From contig NZ_MBTF01000002.1 in the NCBI RefSeq assembly GCF_002013915.1, forward strand, positions 1 through 64,000: a DNA stretch of 64,000 bases, read 5' to 3'. This DNA comes from Mucilaginibacter pedocola. GTDB taxonomy: Bacteria; Bacteroidota; Bacteroidia; Sphingobacteriales; Sphingobacteriaceae. The notes beneath the pieces are model-generated. The model did no database searches and had not been told where the DNA came from. It saw nothing but the letters and a program-made list of their open reading frames with translations. The first letter of the stretch is position 1, and the number at the start of each line of letters is the position of its first letter. Of the stretch, positions 42,376 to 50,471 are shown one piece after another. The translations under genes were made by a program, and so were the position numbers.

Positions 42376-42750
42376 TCAGATAATTACACGCTGATATTCA
42401 ACAGAAGGCGCTCCAAAATTAATAACAATACCAAGGCGTAGTCCGGAAGCCTTCAAGTAGTTCAAAGTCTGCTTTAAATATGGCTCACCAATATAATCAG
42501 CTGCTTTTATTTCGAGAACAATACTATCGAATACGACGAAATCGGCTACAAAACAGTGTTTTAACTTCTGCTCTTTATAGTAAATATCATATGATTTCTC
42601 CCTTTGGAATGGAATACCTATGCGACTAAATTCGACTTCCAAAGCATCTTTATAAACCACTTCTTTAAAACCATGGCCCAAAGCTTTGTGAACTTCGAAA
42701 CAAGCCCCGATGATTTTGTAAGACTCAGACTTAAATAAGATATCGGCCAT
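42376..42750 (-). CDS. GxxExxY protein (PD-(D/E)XK-like)
   Basis: A 124-residue protein with the signature G27-x-x-E30-x-x-Y33 in GHGFKEVVY. A nuclease-like core follows: D70 in VADFVVF and E80-x-K82 in VLEIKAADY, then LKQTLNYLKASGLRLGIVINFG. These residues fit the PD-(D/E)XK fold, though nuclease activity is not proven for the family. The gene sits alone between near-perfect 50-nt inverted repeats (42267-42320 and 42808-42857), and codes toward mazG. This arrangement suggests a small mobile or domesticated element. Confidence 0.92.
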   Translation of the reverse strand: MADILFKSESYKIIGACFEVHKALGHGFKEVVYKDALEVEFSRIGIPFQREKSYDIYYKEQKLKHCFVADFVVFDSIVLEIKAADYIGEPYLKQTLNYLKASGLRLGIVINFGAPSVEYQRVII

Positions 42751-42807
42751 TAAATTCGTGCCTGTTAATAATTCGTAAGTTAATCCTAATTAAAATACCT
42801 CCTAAAA

Positions 42808-42857
42808 ATAATTCGTGAAATTCGTTCTATTCGAGCTCATTCGTGTTCACTCAAAAA
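42808..42857. repeat. Right inverted repeat flanking the GxxExxY gene
   Basis: It pairs with 42267-42320 over about 50 nt, including a perfect outer block (TTTTTGAGTGAACACGAATGA) except for the base that follows. It ends 8 bp before the dtd stop codon. Confidence 0.9.
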
Positions 42858-42864
42858 CGATGCG

Positions 42865-43323
42865 CTAATGATTATCCTTATCCTTCGTATCCATCACAAT
42901 AGTCACCGGCCCATCATTCAATAGGTTTATTTTCATATCTGCACCGAAAATACCGGTGGCAATTTTTTTACCCAATAGGGCCTCCAACGCCAATATCATT
43001 TCTTCATACAAGGGGATAGCCTTATCCGGCCGGGCGGCGCGGATGAACGACGGGCGATTACCCTTTTTGGTTTGCGCGAACAGGGTGAACTGTGAGATAA
43101 GCAGGATGTTGCCATCCACATCGCCAAGGGCTTTGTTCATCAACCCATTCTCGTCGCCAAATACACGCATGTTGGCAATTTTGGGGGCAAGCCAATTAAC
43201 GTCTTCAGAGGTATCGGCATCTTCCACACCTAATAAAACCAAAAAGCCAAGCCCAATTTCGCCGGTAATGTTGCCATCAACCGTGCAGCTTGCCTGTGTA
43301 ACGCGTTGTAATACCGCTCGCAT
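42865..43323 (-). CDS. dtd: D-aminoacyl-tRNA deacylase
   Basis: Dtd hydrolyses D-amino acids mis-attached to tRNA. From MRAVLQRVTQASC the protein has 152 residues. It carries the two active-site motifs SQFTLFA (about 77-83) and NDGPVTIVMD (Gly-cisPro region) near the end. The start is at 43323 rather than 43344, since the family begins MRAVLQRV. It follows rsgA on the same strand after a palindromic repeat. Confidence 0.95.
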   Translation of the reverse strand: MRAVLQRVTQASCTVDGNITGEIGLGFLVLLGVEDADTSEDVNWLAPKIANMRVFGDENGLMNKALGDVDGNILLISQFTLFAQTKKGNRPSFIRAARPDKAIPLYEEMILALEALLGKKIATGIFGADMKINLLNDGPVTIVMDTKDKDNH

Positions 43324-43329
43324 AATTTT

Positions 43330-43420
43330 AGAATCAAGAGTCAAGATCCGAGAATCAAGACCCGGTTTGTAACTAATATTTATTTTTTGTCTTGGTTCTT
43401 GACTCTTATATCTTGAGTCT
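43330..43420. repeat. Palindromic repeat, AATCAAGAGTCAAGA type
   Basis: Arms 43330-43362 and 43389-43420 are built from repeated TCAAGA/TCTTGA words around an AT-rich loop. It fills the rsgA-dtd gap. Confidence 0.75.
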
Positions 43421-43425
43421 GCAGC

Positions 43426-44343
43426 CTACGCCCTCGTATCGTTGCCGTTATAAATACTCAGGTAGCTATCATAACGCGACAAGGCTATTCCCTCGTTCTC
43501 AACAGCCTCTAATACTGCACAACCGGGCTCGTTTATGTGGCGGCAATTGTTAAAGCGGCACTGGTTCATGCGCTCGCGCATTTCGGGGAAAAAGTGGCCC
43601 AGCTCCTGTTTTTCTATGTCGATAACGCCAAGTTCGCGTATGCCGGGAGTATCGATAAGGTAGCCCCCCTGCGGCAATTCGAACATTTCGGCAAAGGTTG
43701 TTGTGTGCATGCCTTTATCGCTCCAGTCGGATATTTGGTGGGTGCGCAATTCCAGGTCGGGCAGCAGGCGGTTTATCAAACTTGATTTACCCACGCCCGA
43801 GTGCCCCGAGAACAAGGTCACTTTATCTTTTATCAGCTCCTGGATGCTATCGATATGCGTACCCTCTTTTGCCGATACCGAATAACAAGGGTAACCTATA
43901 TTTTGGTAAATAGCCTGGTATTCGGCCAGTATCTCCAGCCCTTCATCGCTAAACAGGTCGAGTTTATTGAATATTAAAACTGCCGGTACATCGTAGGCTT
44001 CGGCGGTAACCAAAAAGCGGTCGATAAAGCCAAGAGAGGTGCGTGGCGAGGCAAGCGTAACTACCAAAACCGCAAGATCCAGGTTGGCGGCTATGATCTG
44101 CGCCTGTTTGCTCAGGTTAACGGCCTTGCGGATGATGTAGTTTTTGCGGGGCCTAAGGGTGGTAATTACGCCGGTTCCTTGCTCGGGCTCCATTTCAAAG
44201 TCAACCACATCGCCAACAGCTAAGGGGTTGGTTGTAGTGATTCCCTTGATACGGAATTTCCCTTTTATACGGCAATCCACAACACTGTCCGCGGTTTTCA
44301 CCTGGTACCAACTCCCCGTCGATTTTATTACAAGTCCCTGCAT
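43426..44343 (-). CDS. rsgA: Small ribosomal subunit biogenesis GTPase RsgA
   Basis: RsgA is a circularly permuted GTPase that helps 30S maturation. The 305-residue protein has an N-terminal OB domain (about 1-65), the permuted G motifs NKLDLF, GHSGVGKSSLIN and DTPGI, and a C-terminal zinc finger with CRFNNCRHINEPGC. The gene is divergent from the thr operon. Confidence 0.95.
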   Translation of the reverse strand: MQGLVIKSTGSWYQVKTADSVVDCRIKGKFRIKGITTTNPLAVGDVVDFEMEPEQGTGVITTLRPRKNYIIRKAVNLSKQAQIIAANLDLAVLVVTLASPRTSLGFIDRFLVTAEAYDVPAVLIFNKLDLFSDEGLEILAEYQAIYQNIGYPCYSVSAKEGTHIDSIQELIKDKVTLFSGHSGVGKSSLINRLLPDLELRTHQISDWSDKGMHTTTFAEMFELPQGGYLIDTPGIRELGVIDIEKQELGHFFPEMRERMNQCRFNNCRHINEPGCAVLEAVENEGIALSRYDSYLSIYNGNDTRA

Positions 44344-44397
44344 TAGGGGCGAAGTTAGGAAAGATATACAGGCAATTAAAAATAATTCGCCCTTCCA

Positions 44398-44430
44398 TTT
44401 GTTTATTCAAAAATAATCTACTTACTTTAC
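44398..44430 (+). promoter_or_regulatory. Probable thr operon promoter
   Basis: TTTG (44398-44401), a 21-nt spacer and TACTTTAC (44423-44430, two mismatches to TAnnTTTG). Transcription would start just before the leader peptide ATG at 44442. Confidence 0.4.
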
Positions 44431-44441
44431 CGACATTATAT

Positions 44442-44507
44442 ATGACAGTTACTAACACCATCATTACCACCATTATTACCACCGGGATACAACTTGGAGG
44501 AAGATAA
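44442..44507 (+). CDS. thrL: thr operon leader peptide
   Basis: A 21-residue frame beginning MTVTNTIITTIITTG, with seven Thr and five Ile codons, ending in TAA at 44505-44507. It precedes a terminator and thrA. The design matches the thrL attenuation peptide of enterobacteria, where stalling at Thr/Ile codons under starvation allows read-through. Its last codons (44496-44503) are complementary to the left arm of the terminator. Confidence 0.85.
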   Translation: MTVTNTIITTIITTGIQLGGR

Positions 44508-44581
44508 TCGTATGGTGTAAAACATAAAGACAAACCAAATGAAAGCCTTCCTCCGCAAAGAGGAAGGCTTTTTTATTTTTT
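44496..44581 (+). terminator. thr operon attenuator (antiterminator and terminator)
   Basis: The terminator is an 11-bp perfect stem (44543-44553 with 44560-44570, 6-nt loop) followed by a T-rich run to 44581, 9 bp before thrA. GGAGGAAG at 44496-44503 pairs perfectly with 44547-44554, so it competes with the terminator stem. A ribosome at the leader stop would mask the 5' segment and favour termination; one stalled on Thr/Ile codons would leave it free. Confidence 0.85.
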
Positions 44582-44590
44582 AATGCAATA

Positions 44591-47041
44591 ATGAAAGTAC
44601 TAAAATTCGGAGGCACATCGGTAGGGTCGGTAAACAGTATCAAAACCCTGCTTGACATTTTAAAGCAAGAGAACCAAAACGGCAGCAAGCCCGTAGTCGT
44701 ATTATCGGCCATGAGCGGTATTACCAACCTGCTTATTGCCATGGCAGAAGGTGCCGCGGCAGGCAAAGAGTTTACGGCGGAACTGGCCGAACTGGAACGC
44801 CGCCACTTTGAAGTGGTGAAAGCATTGCTGGAGATTCAAAACCAAAACCCTGCCTACACCCGCCTTAAGATCCACTTTAACCAACTGGAAGAATTGCTGC
44901 AAGGTGTGCTTACCTTAAAGGAGCTTACCGCCAAAACCCGCGATACCATTGTGAGCTACGGCGAACGCTGCTCGGCATTAATGGTGAGCAAAATTGCGGC
45001 GCAGCACTTCCCGGAAGCGATGTTTGTGGATGCCTCCGAACTGATAAAAACCGACAGCACTTTCGGCAACGCCCGTGTAAACATGGAGCTTACCGATATG
45101 CTGATCCAAAATTTCTATCGCGAGCATAGCGATAAACTGCTTATTGTAACCGGCTTTATAGCGGGCAACGATGCAGGCCAAATAACCACCCTTGGCCGTG
45201 GCGGAAGCGATTATACGGCAGCCATCTTCGGCGCGGCGCTGAATGCTGAAGAGATACAAATATGGACCGACGTGAACGGCATGATGACCGCCGACCCGCG
45301 TATGGTTAAAAAAGCTTTCTCGCTGGAGGAGCTTACCTACACCGAAGCCATGGAGCTTTCGTACTTCGGTGCCAAGGTAATTTATCCGCCAACCATGATA
45401 CCGGCATTTTTGAAAAAGATACCTATCGTAATCAAAAACACTTTCGAGCCGGAGTTTGCGGGTACCGTTATCCGTCACGATTGCGGACCATCTAACCTGC
45501 CTATCAAAGGTATATCATCCATCAACAATATCAGTATCCTGAGCTTAGAGGGTAGCGGTATGGTTGGTAAATCGGGCTTTAGCGGCCGTTTGTTCTCGTT
45601 GTTGGCGCGCGAGCAGATCAATATTATCCTCATCACTCAGTCATCATCAGAACACAGCATAACCTTCGCGGTGCAACCCACCGATGTAGGCAAGGCACAA
45701 ATGCTGATAGAGCAAGAATTTGAACTGGAGCTTTTGGCCAACAAACTGGAGCCATTAGTGGTAGAAAAAGGCCAGGCCATATTAGCCATAGTGGGCGAAA
45801 ACATGAAACAAACGCCTGGCGTGAGCGGTAAATTGTTCCACGCGCTGGGCCGTAACGGTATCAACGTAAGGGCTATTGCACAAGGTTCGTCGGAGTACAA
45901 TATCTCGGTGATCATCTCGGCTAACGATTTGGCCAAAGCCTTGAATGCTGTGCACGACGCCTTCTTCATCGAGCTTACCAAAACGCTGCATGCCTTCTGT
46001 TTGGGTACCGGTAATATCGGCAAAACACTGTTTAAGCAATTGGCCGCCAATGCCGATTTTCTGCAGAACAACAACGGCATACAGGTTAAGGTTGCTGGCA
46101 TAAGCAACACCCGCAAAATGGTTTTCAATAGCGATGGTTTATCGCTTGATACATGGGAAGACGACCTGCAACAGTCGATGACGGAAGCCGACCTGCAGGG
46201 CTTTATAGACAAAATGAAAGAAATGAACCTGCCCAACTGCGTGTTTATTGATAATACTGCCAGCCCTAAACCTATCGGCTTTTACGAGCAGGTTTTCAAG
46301 GCGAACGTATCGGTAGTTACCTGCAACAAAATTGGCAATTCGGCAGATTACGCGCAGTACAAAACCTTCCGCGATACGGCACGCACACACGGGGTAGATT
46401 TCTTTTACGAAACCAACGTTGGTGCCGGCCTGCCTATCATCCGCACGCTAAAGGATCTGATGAGCAGCGGCGACAGGGTGCAACGCATAGAGGCTATACT
46501 ATCAGGCACTATCTCTTACATCTTTAATTACTTTAAGGGCGATGTAAGCTTCCACGATGTAGTGAAAGACGCCCAGGATAAAGGCTATACCGAACCCGAC
46601 CCGCGCGATGACCTGAGTGGTAAAGACTTTATGCGCAAGATGTTGATACTCGCCCGCGATGCCGGTTACCAAATGGAGGCCAGCGACGTGCAGATAGATG
46701 CCATACTGCCGCAAAGCTGCCTTGAAGCACAAACCGTTGAGGATTTTTATGCTGCATTAAAGGCGGAAGATGCTTTCTTTGCAAACCTGAAAGCAACGGC
46801 AGAAAAAGACAAAAAAGTATTGCGCTACATTGGCAAACTGGAAGATGGAAAAGCATCTATCACCCTGCAAATGGTTGATGAGAACCACCCCTTCTACATG
46901 CTTAGCGGCAGCGATAACATTATCTCTTTCACTACCGACAGGTACAAGGAGCGCCCACTGGTAGTAAAAGGTCCCGGTGCCGGTGCCGAAGTGACCGCGG
47001 CCGGTGTTTATGCCGATTTGATAAATGTGGGGGCCAATTAA
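44591..47041 (+). CDS. thrA: Bifunctional aspartokinase I / homoserine dehydrogenase I
   Basis: ThrA phosphorylates aspartate and later reduces aspartate semialdehyde to homoserine. The 816-residue protein has the kinase domain (KFGGTSVGS at 4-12, GRGGSDYTAAI), two ACT domains around 310-460 for feedback control, and a homoserine dehydrogenase half with GTGNIGKTLFKQL, NVGAGLPII and SGTISYIFN. The gene is under leader-peptide attenuation and is followed by thrB after a palindromic repeat. Confidence 0.97.
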   Translation: MKVLKFGGTSVGSVNSIKTLLDILKQENQNGSKPVVVLSAMSGITNLLIAMAEGAAAGKEFTAELAELERRHFEVVKALLEIQNQNPAYTRLKIHFNQLEELLQGVLTLKELTAKTRDTIVSYGERCSALMVSKIAAQHFPEAMFVDASELIKTDSTFGNARVNMELTDMLIQNFYREHSDKLLIVTGFIAGNDAGQITTLGRGGSDYTAAIFGAALNAEEIQIWTDVNGMMTADPRMVKKAFSLEELTYTEAMELSYFGAKVIYPPTMIPAFLKKIPIVIKNTFEPEFAGTVIRHDCGPSNLPIKGISSINNISILSLEGSGMVGKSGFSGRLFSLLAREQINIILITQSSSEHSITFAVQPTDVGKAQMLIEQEFELELLANKLEPLVVEKGQAILAIVGENMKQTPGVSGKLFHALGRNGINVRAIAQGSSEYNISVIISANDLAKALNAVHDAFFIELTKTLHAFCLGTGNIGKTLFKQLAANADFLQNNNGIQVKVAGISNTRKMVFNSDGLSLDTWEDDLQQSMTEADLQGFIDKMKEMNLPNCVFIDNTASPKPIGFYEQVFKANVSVVTCNKIGNSADYAQYKTFRDTARTHGVDFFYETNVGAGLPIIRTLKDLMSSGDRVQRIEAILSGTISYIFNYFKGDVSFHDVVKDAQDKGYTEPDPRDDLSGKDFMRKMLILARDAGYQMEASDVQIDAILPQSCLEAQTVEDFYAALKAEDAFFANLKATAEKDKKVLRYIGKLEDGKASITLQMVDENHPFYMLSGSDNIISFTTDRYKERPLVVKGPGAGAEVTAAGVYADLINVGAN

Positions 47042-47044
47042 GAG

Positions 47045-47207
47045 CTCAGGCCCCCTAACCCCCTGAAGGGGGAATAGGAGTTTAGCCCCCCAGCCCCCTT
47101 AAGGGGGAGTAAAATTTGAATAATTATTATGGAAATTAATATAGAAGAAGCAAAAAAAAAACCAAGCCTTTCAGAAGCTCCCCCTTTAGGGGGCGGGGGG
47201 GGCCTGG
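47045..47207. repeat. CCCCCTGAAGGGGG palindrome extending into thrB
   Basis: Two tandem left arms (47045-47078 and about 47081-47114) and one right arm (about 47174-47207). The thrB ATG (47129) is in the loop. The right arm is translated as residues 16-26. Relative to the complement of the left arm, the in-frame TAG is replaced. Confidence 0.85.
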
Positions 47208-48136
47208 AGTCAATTTCGGTTTTTGCGCCGGCGACGGTTGCCAATGTGGTATGCGGTTTTGATGTACTGGGCTTTGCCGTAAACGAACCGGGCGATGAAG
47301 TAATTATGCGCCGCACTAATAAGCCGGGCATCACCATCAGCAAAATTACCGGCGACGATGGCCGACTGCCGCTTAACCCGACCAAAAACACTGTGAGTGT
47401 AAGCGTGCAGCATTACCTGCAAAGCGTTGGCCGTACCGATATTGGTTTAGATATCGAACTGCACAAAAAAATGCCTATCGGTAGTGGCTTGGGTTCAAGC
47501 TCGGCCAGTACCGTAGCTGGACTGTTCGCCATAAAAACTTTATTGGGCGATACTACAGATGCTGCCAACCTGTTACCCTTTGCCATGAAGGGTGAAGAAA
47601 TGGCCTGCGGCCATGGCCACGCTGATAACGTTGCTCCGGCATTGCTTGGTGGCTTTGTGCTGATACGCAGCTACGAGCCGTTGGATGTTGTGCGTTTGCC
47701 GCACCCGGCAGGTTTATGGTGCGCCATTGTTTTCCCCGATGTTGATGTGCCCACCCGCGAGGCCAGGCAGATCATCCGCACCAAAATACAAATGAAGGAT
47801 GCGGTTACCCAGTGGGGTAATATTGCCGGACTGGTAAGCGGCCTGTTCATGCAGGACATTGACCTGATAGGCCGCAGTATGCAGGATGTGTTGGTAGAAC
47901 CTGTTCGTAGCATGCTGATCCCCGATTTTTATGTAATGCGCCAAATGGCCATGGATATGGGAGCCGTAAGTTTCGGTATTTCAGGCTCGGGGCCATCGGT
48001 TTTTGCCTTTACAAAAGATGAAGAGACCGCACGCCGCATTACGCAGAAACTACAGCAACACTTAACTAATATAAAAATAGGCTCTAACGGCTACGTATCA
48101 ACTATAAACGATGCAGGGCCGAGAGTGATAGGGTAG
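47129..48136 (+). CDS. thrB: Homoserine kinase with repeat-derived N-terminal extension
   Basis: ThrB phosphorylates homoserine for threonine synthesis. The 335-residue GHMP kinase has SVFAPATVANVVCGFDVLGFA, the ATP loop PIGSGLGSSSASTVAG and the terminal GISGSGPSVFAFT motif. The family usually begins a few residues before VFAPATVAN. Here an extra 27 or so residues precede it, ending in SEAPPLGGGGGLE, which is the translated right arm of a palindrome. No alternative in-frame ATG, GTG or TTG lies between the arm and the conserved part. Confidence 0.95.
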   Translation: MEINIEEAKKKPSLSEAPPLGGGGGLESISVFAPATVANVVCGFDVLGFAVNEPGDEVIMRRTNKPGITISKITGDDGRLPLNPTKNTVSVSVQHYLQSVGRTDIGLDIELHKKMPIGSGLGSSSASTVAGLFAIKTLLGDTTDAANLLPFAMKGEEMACGHGHADNVAPALLGGFVLIRSYEPLDVVRLPHPAGLWCAIVFPDVDVPTREARQIIRTKIQMKDAVTQWGNIAGLVSGLFMQDIDLIGRSMQDVLVEPVRSMLIPDFYVMRQMAMDMGAVSFGISGSGPSVFAFTKDEETARRITQKLQQHLTNIKIGSNGYVSTINDAGPRVIG

Positions 48137-48146
48137 ATTATATTGG

Positions 48147-48224
48147 GGATCCCGGATTTGTGAATTCGGATTCCAAAATATCGCGCCCAATAATTCCGAA
48201 ATCGAAAATCCGAACTCCGAGATC
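48147..48224. repeat. Palindromic repeat before thrC, ATTCGGATT type
   Basis: Arms at about 48147-48174 and 48193-48224 share AATTCGGAT and complementary AATCCGAA-type words. The right arm ends 3 nt before the thrC ATG. Confidence 0.7.
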
Positions 48225-48227
48225 AAA

Positions 48228-49538
48228 ATGAAATTCTACAGTACTAATAACCCCGAATTAAGGGTTGGCTTTAAAGAAGCGGTTTTTAACAGCATGCCGC
48301 AGGATAAAGGGCTTTACATGCCCGTTGAGATACCGCACCTGGGCGATAAATTCATCCATAACCTGGATCAGTACACTCTGCCCGAAATTGCCTTCCATGT
48401 AGCGAAGAATTTATTGGGCGATGATATCCCGGCCGAAGACCTGAAAGCGCTGATAAAAGATGCTATCAATTTTTACGCCCCGGTTGTAAAACTGGAAGAG
48501 AACGTGAATGTACTGGAGCTTTTCCACGGCCCCTCGTTAGCCTTTAAAGATTTTGGGGCACGCTTCATGAGCCGTGTAATGAGCTACTTTTTAGAGGATG
48601 GCGAAAAACAACTGGATGTATTGGTAGCAACATCGGGCGATACCGGCGGTGCCGTTGCGCTTGGCTTTTTAGGCGTACCGAATACCCGCGTTACCATCCT
48701 TTACCCTAAAGGCAAAGTAAGCGATATACAGGAATTACAGTTGACCACCAACGGCCAAAACATCCGCGCGTTGGAAATTGACGGTACTTTTGATGATTGC
48801 CAGGCTTTGGTGAAACAAGCCTTTACCGATGCTGAACTGAATGCCAAATTCCGTTTAACCTCGGCGAACTCTATCAATATCGCCCGTCTCATCCCGCAAA
48901 CCTTCTACTATTTTAACGCTTATGCGCAGTTGCTGAAACGCGGTACAAGCAAAGTAATTTTTGCGGTGCCAAGCGGCAACTTCGGTAACATTGGCGCAGG
49001 CTTGCTTGCCTGGAAAATGGGCTTGCCCGTGGAGCATTTCATTGCCGCTACCAACGCAAACGATACCGTTCCGGAGTATTTGAAAACCGGCATTTATCAA
49101 CCAAAACCATCGGTGGCAACTTTATCGAATGCTATGGACGTAGGCAACCCAAGCAACTGGGTACGTATTGCCGACCTGTTCAAAGAAGATCCTGCAGAGC
49201 TGAACGCGCTTATTGAAGGCTACACCTACAACGACGAGGATACCCTTGCAGCCATACAAGAGATATTCGACAGCTATAAATATGTGGCCTGCCCGCATAC
49301 TGCCATTGCCTGGAAAGCCTTGAAAGCCTACCAGCAGGAACACCCTGCCGCAGATACCGCCGGTGTATTTTTATCAACCGCGCACCCATGCAAATTCCCG
49401 GATGTGTTTACCGAGCCGATAGCACAGGAAATAGCCGTACCCGAGCAGGTGAAAGAATTAGAAGAAAAAGAGAGCCAGGCAGTAAGTTTAGGCACCGGTT
49501 TTGACGAATTTAAAAGATATTTGCTGGAAAATAGTTAA
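48228..49538 (+). CDS. thrC: Threonine synthase
   Basis: ThrC converts phosphohomoserine to threonine with PLP. The 436-residue protein is the shorter class of threonine synthase. K107 in GPSLAFKDFGARFM binds PLP, and ATSGDTGGAVALGF and VPSGNFGNIGAGLLA are the phosphate-binding loops. It completes the thrABC set. Confidence 0.96.
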   Translation: MKFYSTNNPELRVGFKEAVFNSMPQDKGLYMPVEIPHLGDKFIHNLDQYTLPEIAFHVAKNLLGDDIPAEDLKALIKDAINFYAPVVKLEENVNVLELFHGPSLAFKDFGARFMSRVMSYFLEDGEKQLDVLVATSGDTGGAVALGFLGVPNTRVTILYPKGKVSDIQELQLTTNGQNIRALEIDGTFDDCQALVKQAFTDAELNAKFRLTSANSINIARLIPQTFYYFNAYAQLLKRGTSKVIFAVPSGNFGNIGAGLLAWKMGLPVEHFIAATNANDTVPEYLKTGIYQPKPSVATLSNAMDVGNPSNWVRIADLFKEDPAELNALIEGYTYNDEDTLAAIQEIFDSYKYVACPHTAIAWKALKAYQQEHPAADTAGVFLSTAHPCKFPDVFTEPIAQEIAVPEQVKELEEKESQAVSLGTGFDEFKRYLLENS

Positions 49539-49540
49539 GC

Positions 49541-49918
49541 ATGAGCAATAGCCGTTTCAAGTGGTTCTTTATAGTCATAGCGTTTATCGCCCTGGGCGTA
49601 AGCGGTTGTAAAAACAAACAGCCCTTTACACCCAAGGGCTGGAACGACGGCGACGGCATGGATTACCCCAAACGCTACATGATGGTTGACGACCTGCTGG
49701 CGACGCACAAGCTAAAAGGCATGACCTATAAGCAGGTAGTGCAATTGCTTAAATACCCTCAACGTAACAGCTTTACCGACCGCAGCTTTTATTACGACAT
49801 CACCCGCAAAATGAATGGCGGCGATACGGCGTATTTCAAAGGTTTGTTGTTTAAACTGAATGCCGATTCGATAGTGACGGAGGTCAAGGTTTTTGAGAAA
49901 GAAGGGAAGAAGAAATAA
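49541..49918 (+). CDS. Small lipoprotein, SmpA/BamE-like pattern
   Basis: A 125-residue predicted lipoprotein (lipobox LGVSGCKNK). The body (DDLLATHKLKGMTYKQVVQLLKYPQR... with later beta strands ending FKLNADSIVTEVKVF) follows the helix-helix-beta order of SmpA/OmlA-like proteins, in which a GMT-x-x-x-V motif is common. That assignment is tentative. It starts 3 bp after thrC, so it is probably in the thr transcript without an obvious link to threonine. Confidence 0.7.
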   Translation: MSNSRFKWFFIVIAFIALGVSGCKNKQPFTPKGWNDGDGMDYPKRYMMVDDLLATHKLKGMTYKQVVQLLKYPQRNSFTDRSFYYDITRKMNGGDTAYFKGLLFKLNADSIVTEVKVFEKEGKKK

Positions 49919-49925
49919 CGGTGGG

Positions 49926-50228
49926 CTATTTTAAGTTTGGATTGTTCCTCAGCAGCATTTTGCTGTGATGAACGGAGATTATGTCAATTTTTGACTCGGA
50001 AACAATGCGATAAATGATTCGGTAGCTTCCTTGCTGTATTTCCCTTAGCAAAGGGTTCTGCTTCTCTGGTACTATTTTCCCTCGTAACGGGTGTTTATCC
50101 AGGACTTTTACAGCCTCAAAAAATCTTGATGCTTGAATTTTTGCATAGTACTCCGAGTCACGAGCGATATATTCAGCAATGCTGTTAACATCTTTGATAG
50201 CTCGCCTTGTCCAATTTATTTTAACCAT
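49926..50228 (-). CDS. RelE/ParE family toxin
   Basis: A 100-residue protein with the ParE/RelE fold order: NWTRRAIKDVNSIAEYIARDS, then ASRFFEAVKVLDKHPLRGKIVPE, then LREIQQGSYRIIYRIVSESKIDIISVHHSKMLL. The conserved basic residues and the YRIIYR strand are present. ParE members poison DNA gyrase, RelE members cleave mRNA; YRIIYR fits ParE better. It overlaps the antitoxin gene by 13 nt. Confidence 0.9.
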   Translation of the reverse strand: MVKINWTRRAIKDVNSIAEYIARDSEYYAKIQASRFFEAVKVLDKHPLRGKIVPEKQNPLLREIQQGSYRIIYRIVSESKIDIISVHHSKMLLRNNPNLK

Positions 50229-50398
50229 TTAGCTAATTGCTCTTTAGCTTCTTCTGTAGAAAAGGTCTCTCCATTTTCAGACTCAGCCAGCCCGGCATCT
50301 ATTTTCTCTAAAAATAACAGCCTGTCAATTATTTCGTCCAAGCTAAATTCTTCAGGTAGATCGTAAATTGTTTTTAATGCATCCTCTCTTGTTAACAT
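50216..50398 (-). CDS. Antitoxin partner of the ParE-like toxin
   Basis: A 60-residue acidic protein (MLTREDALKTIYDLPEEFSLDEIIDRLLFLEKIDAGLAESE...) directly upstream and overlapping the toxin gene, the classical antitoxin-toxin order. It has the small helical antitoxin profile but no clear DNA-binding ribbon-helix-helix, so autoregulation is uncertain. Confidence 0.85.
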   Translation of the reverse strand: MLTREDALKTIYDLPEEFSLDEIIDRLLFLEKIDAGLAESENGETFSTEEAKEQLAKWLK

Positions 50399-50471
50399 AG
50401 CTTATAAATTTATTTAAATATAGTAAACGGCTATCTTAATTAAAAGTGTTTATTTAGCTTCAAATATTACC

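Noticed and set aside
41926..42804. 13-nt direct repeat AAAATACCTCCTA at about 41928 and 42792 as a target duplication of the GxxExxY element
   Set aside because: The copies are not at the outer ends of the inverted repeats, and the left copy lies beyond the mazG gene, so they do not bound the element.
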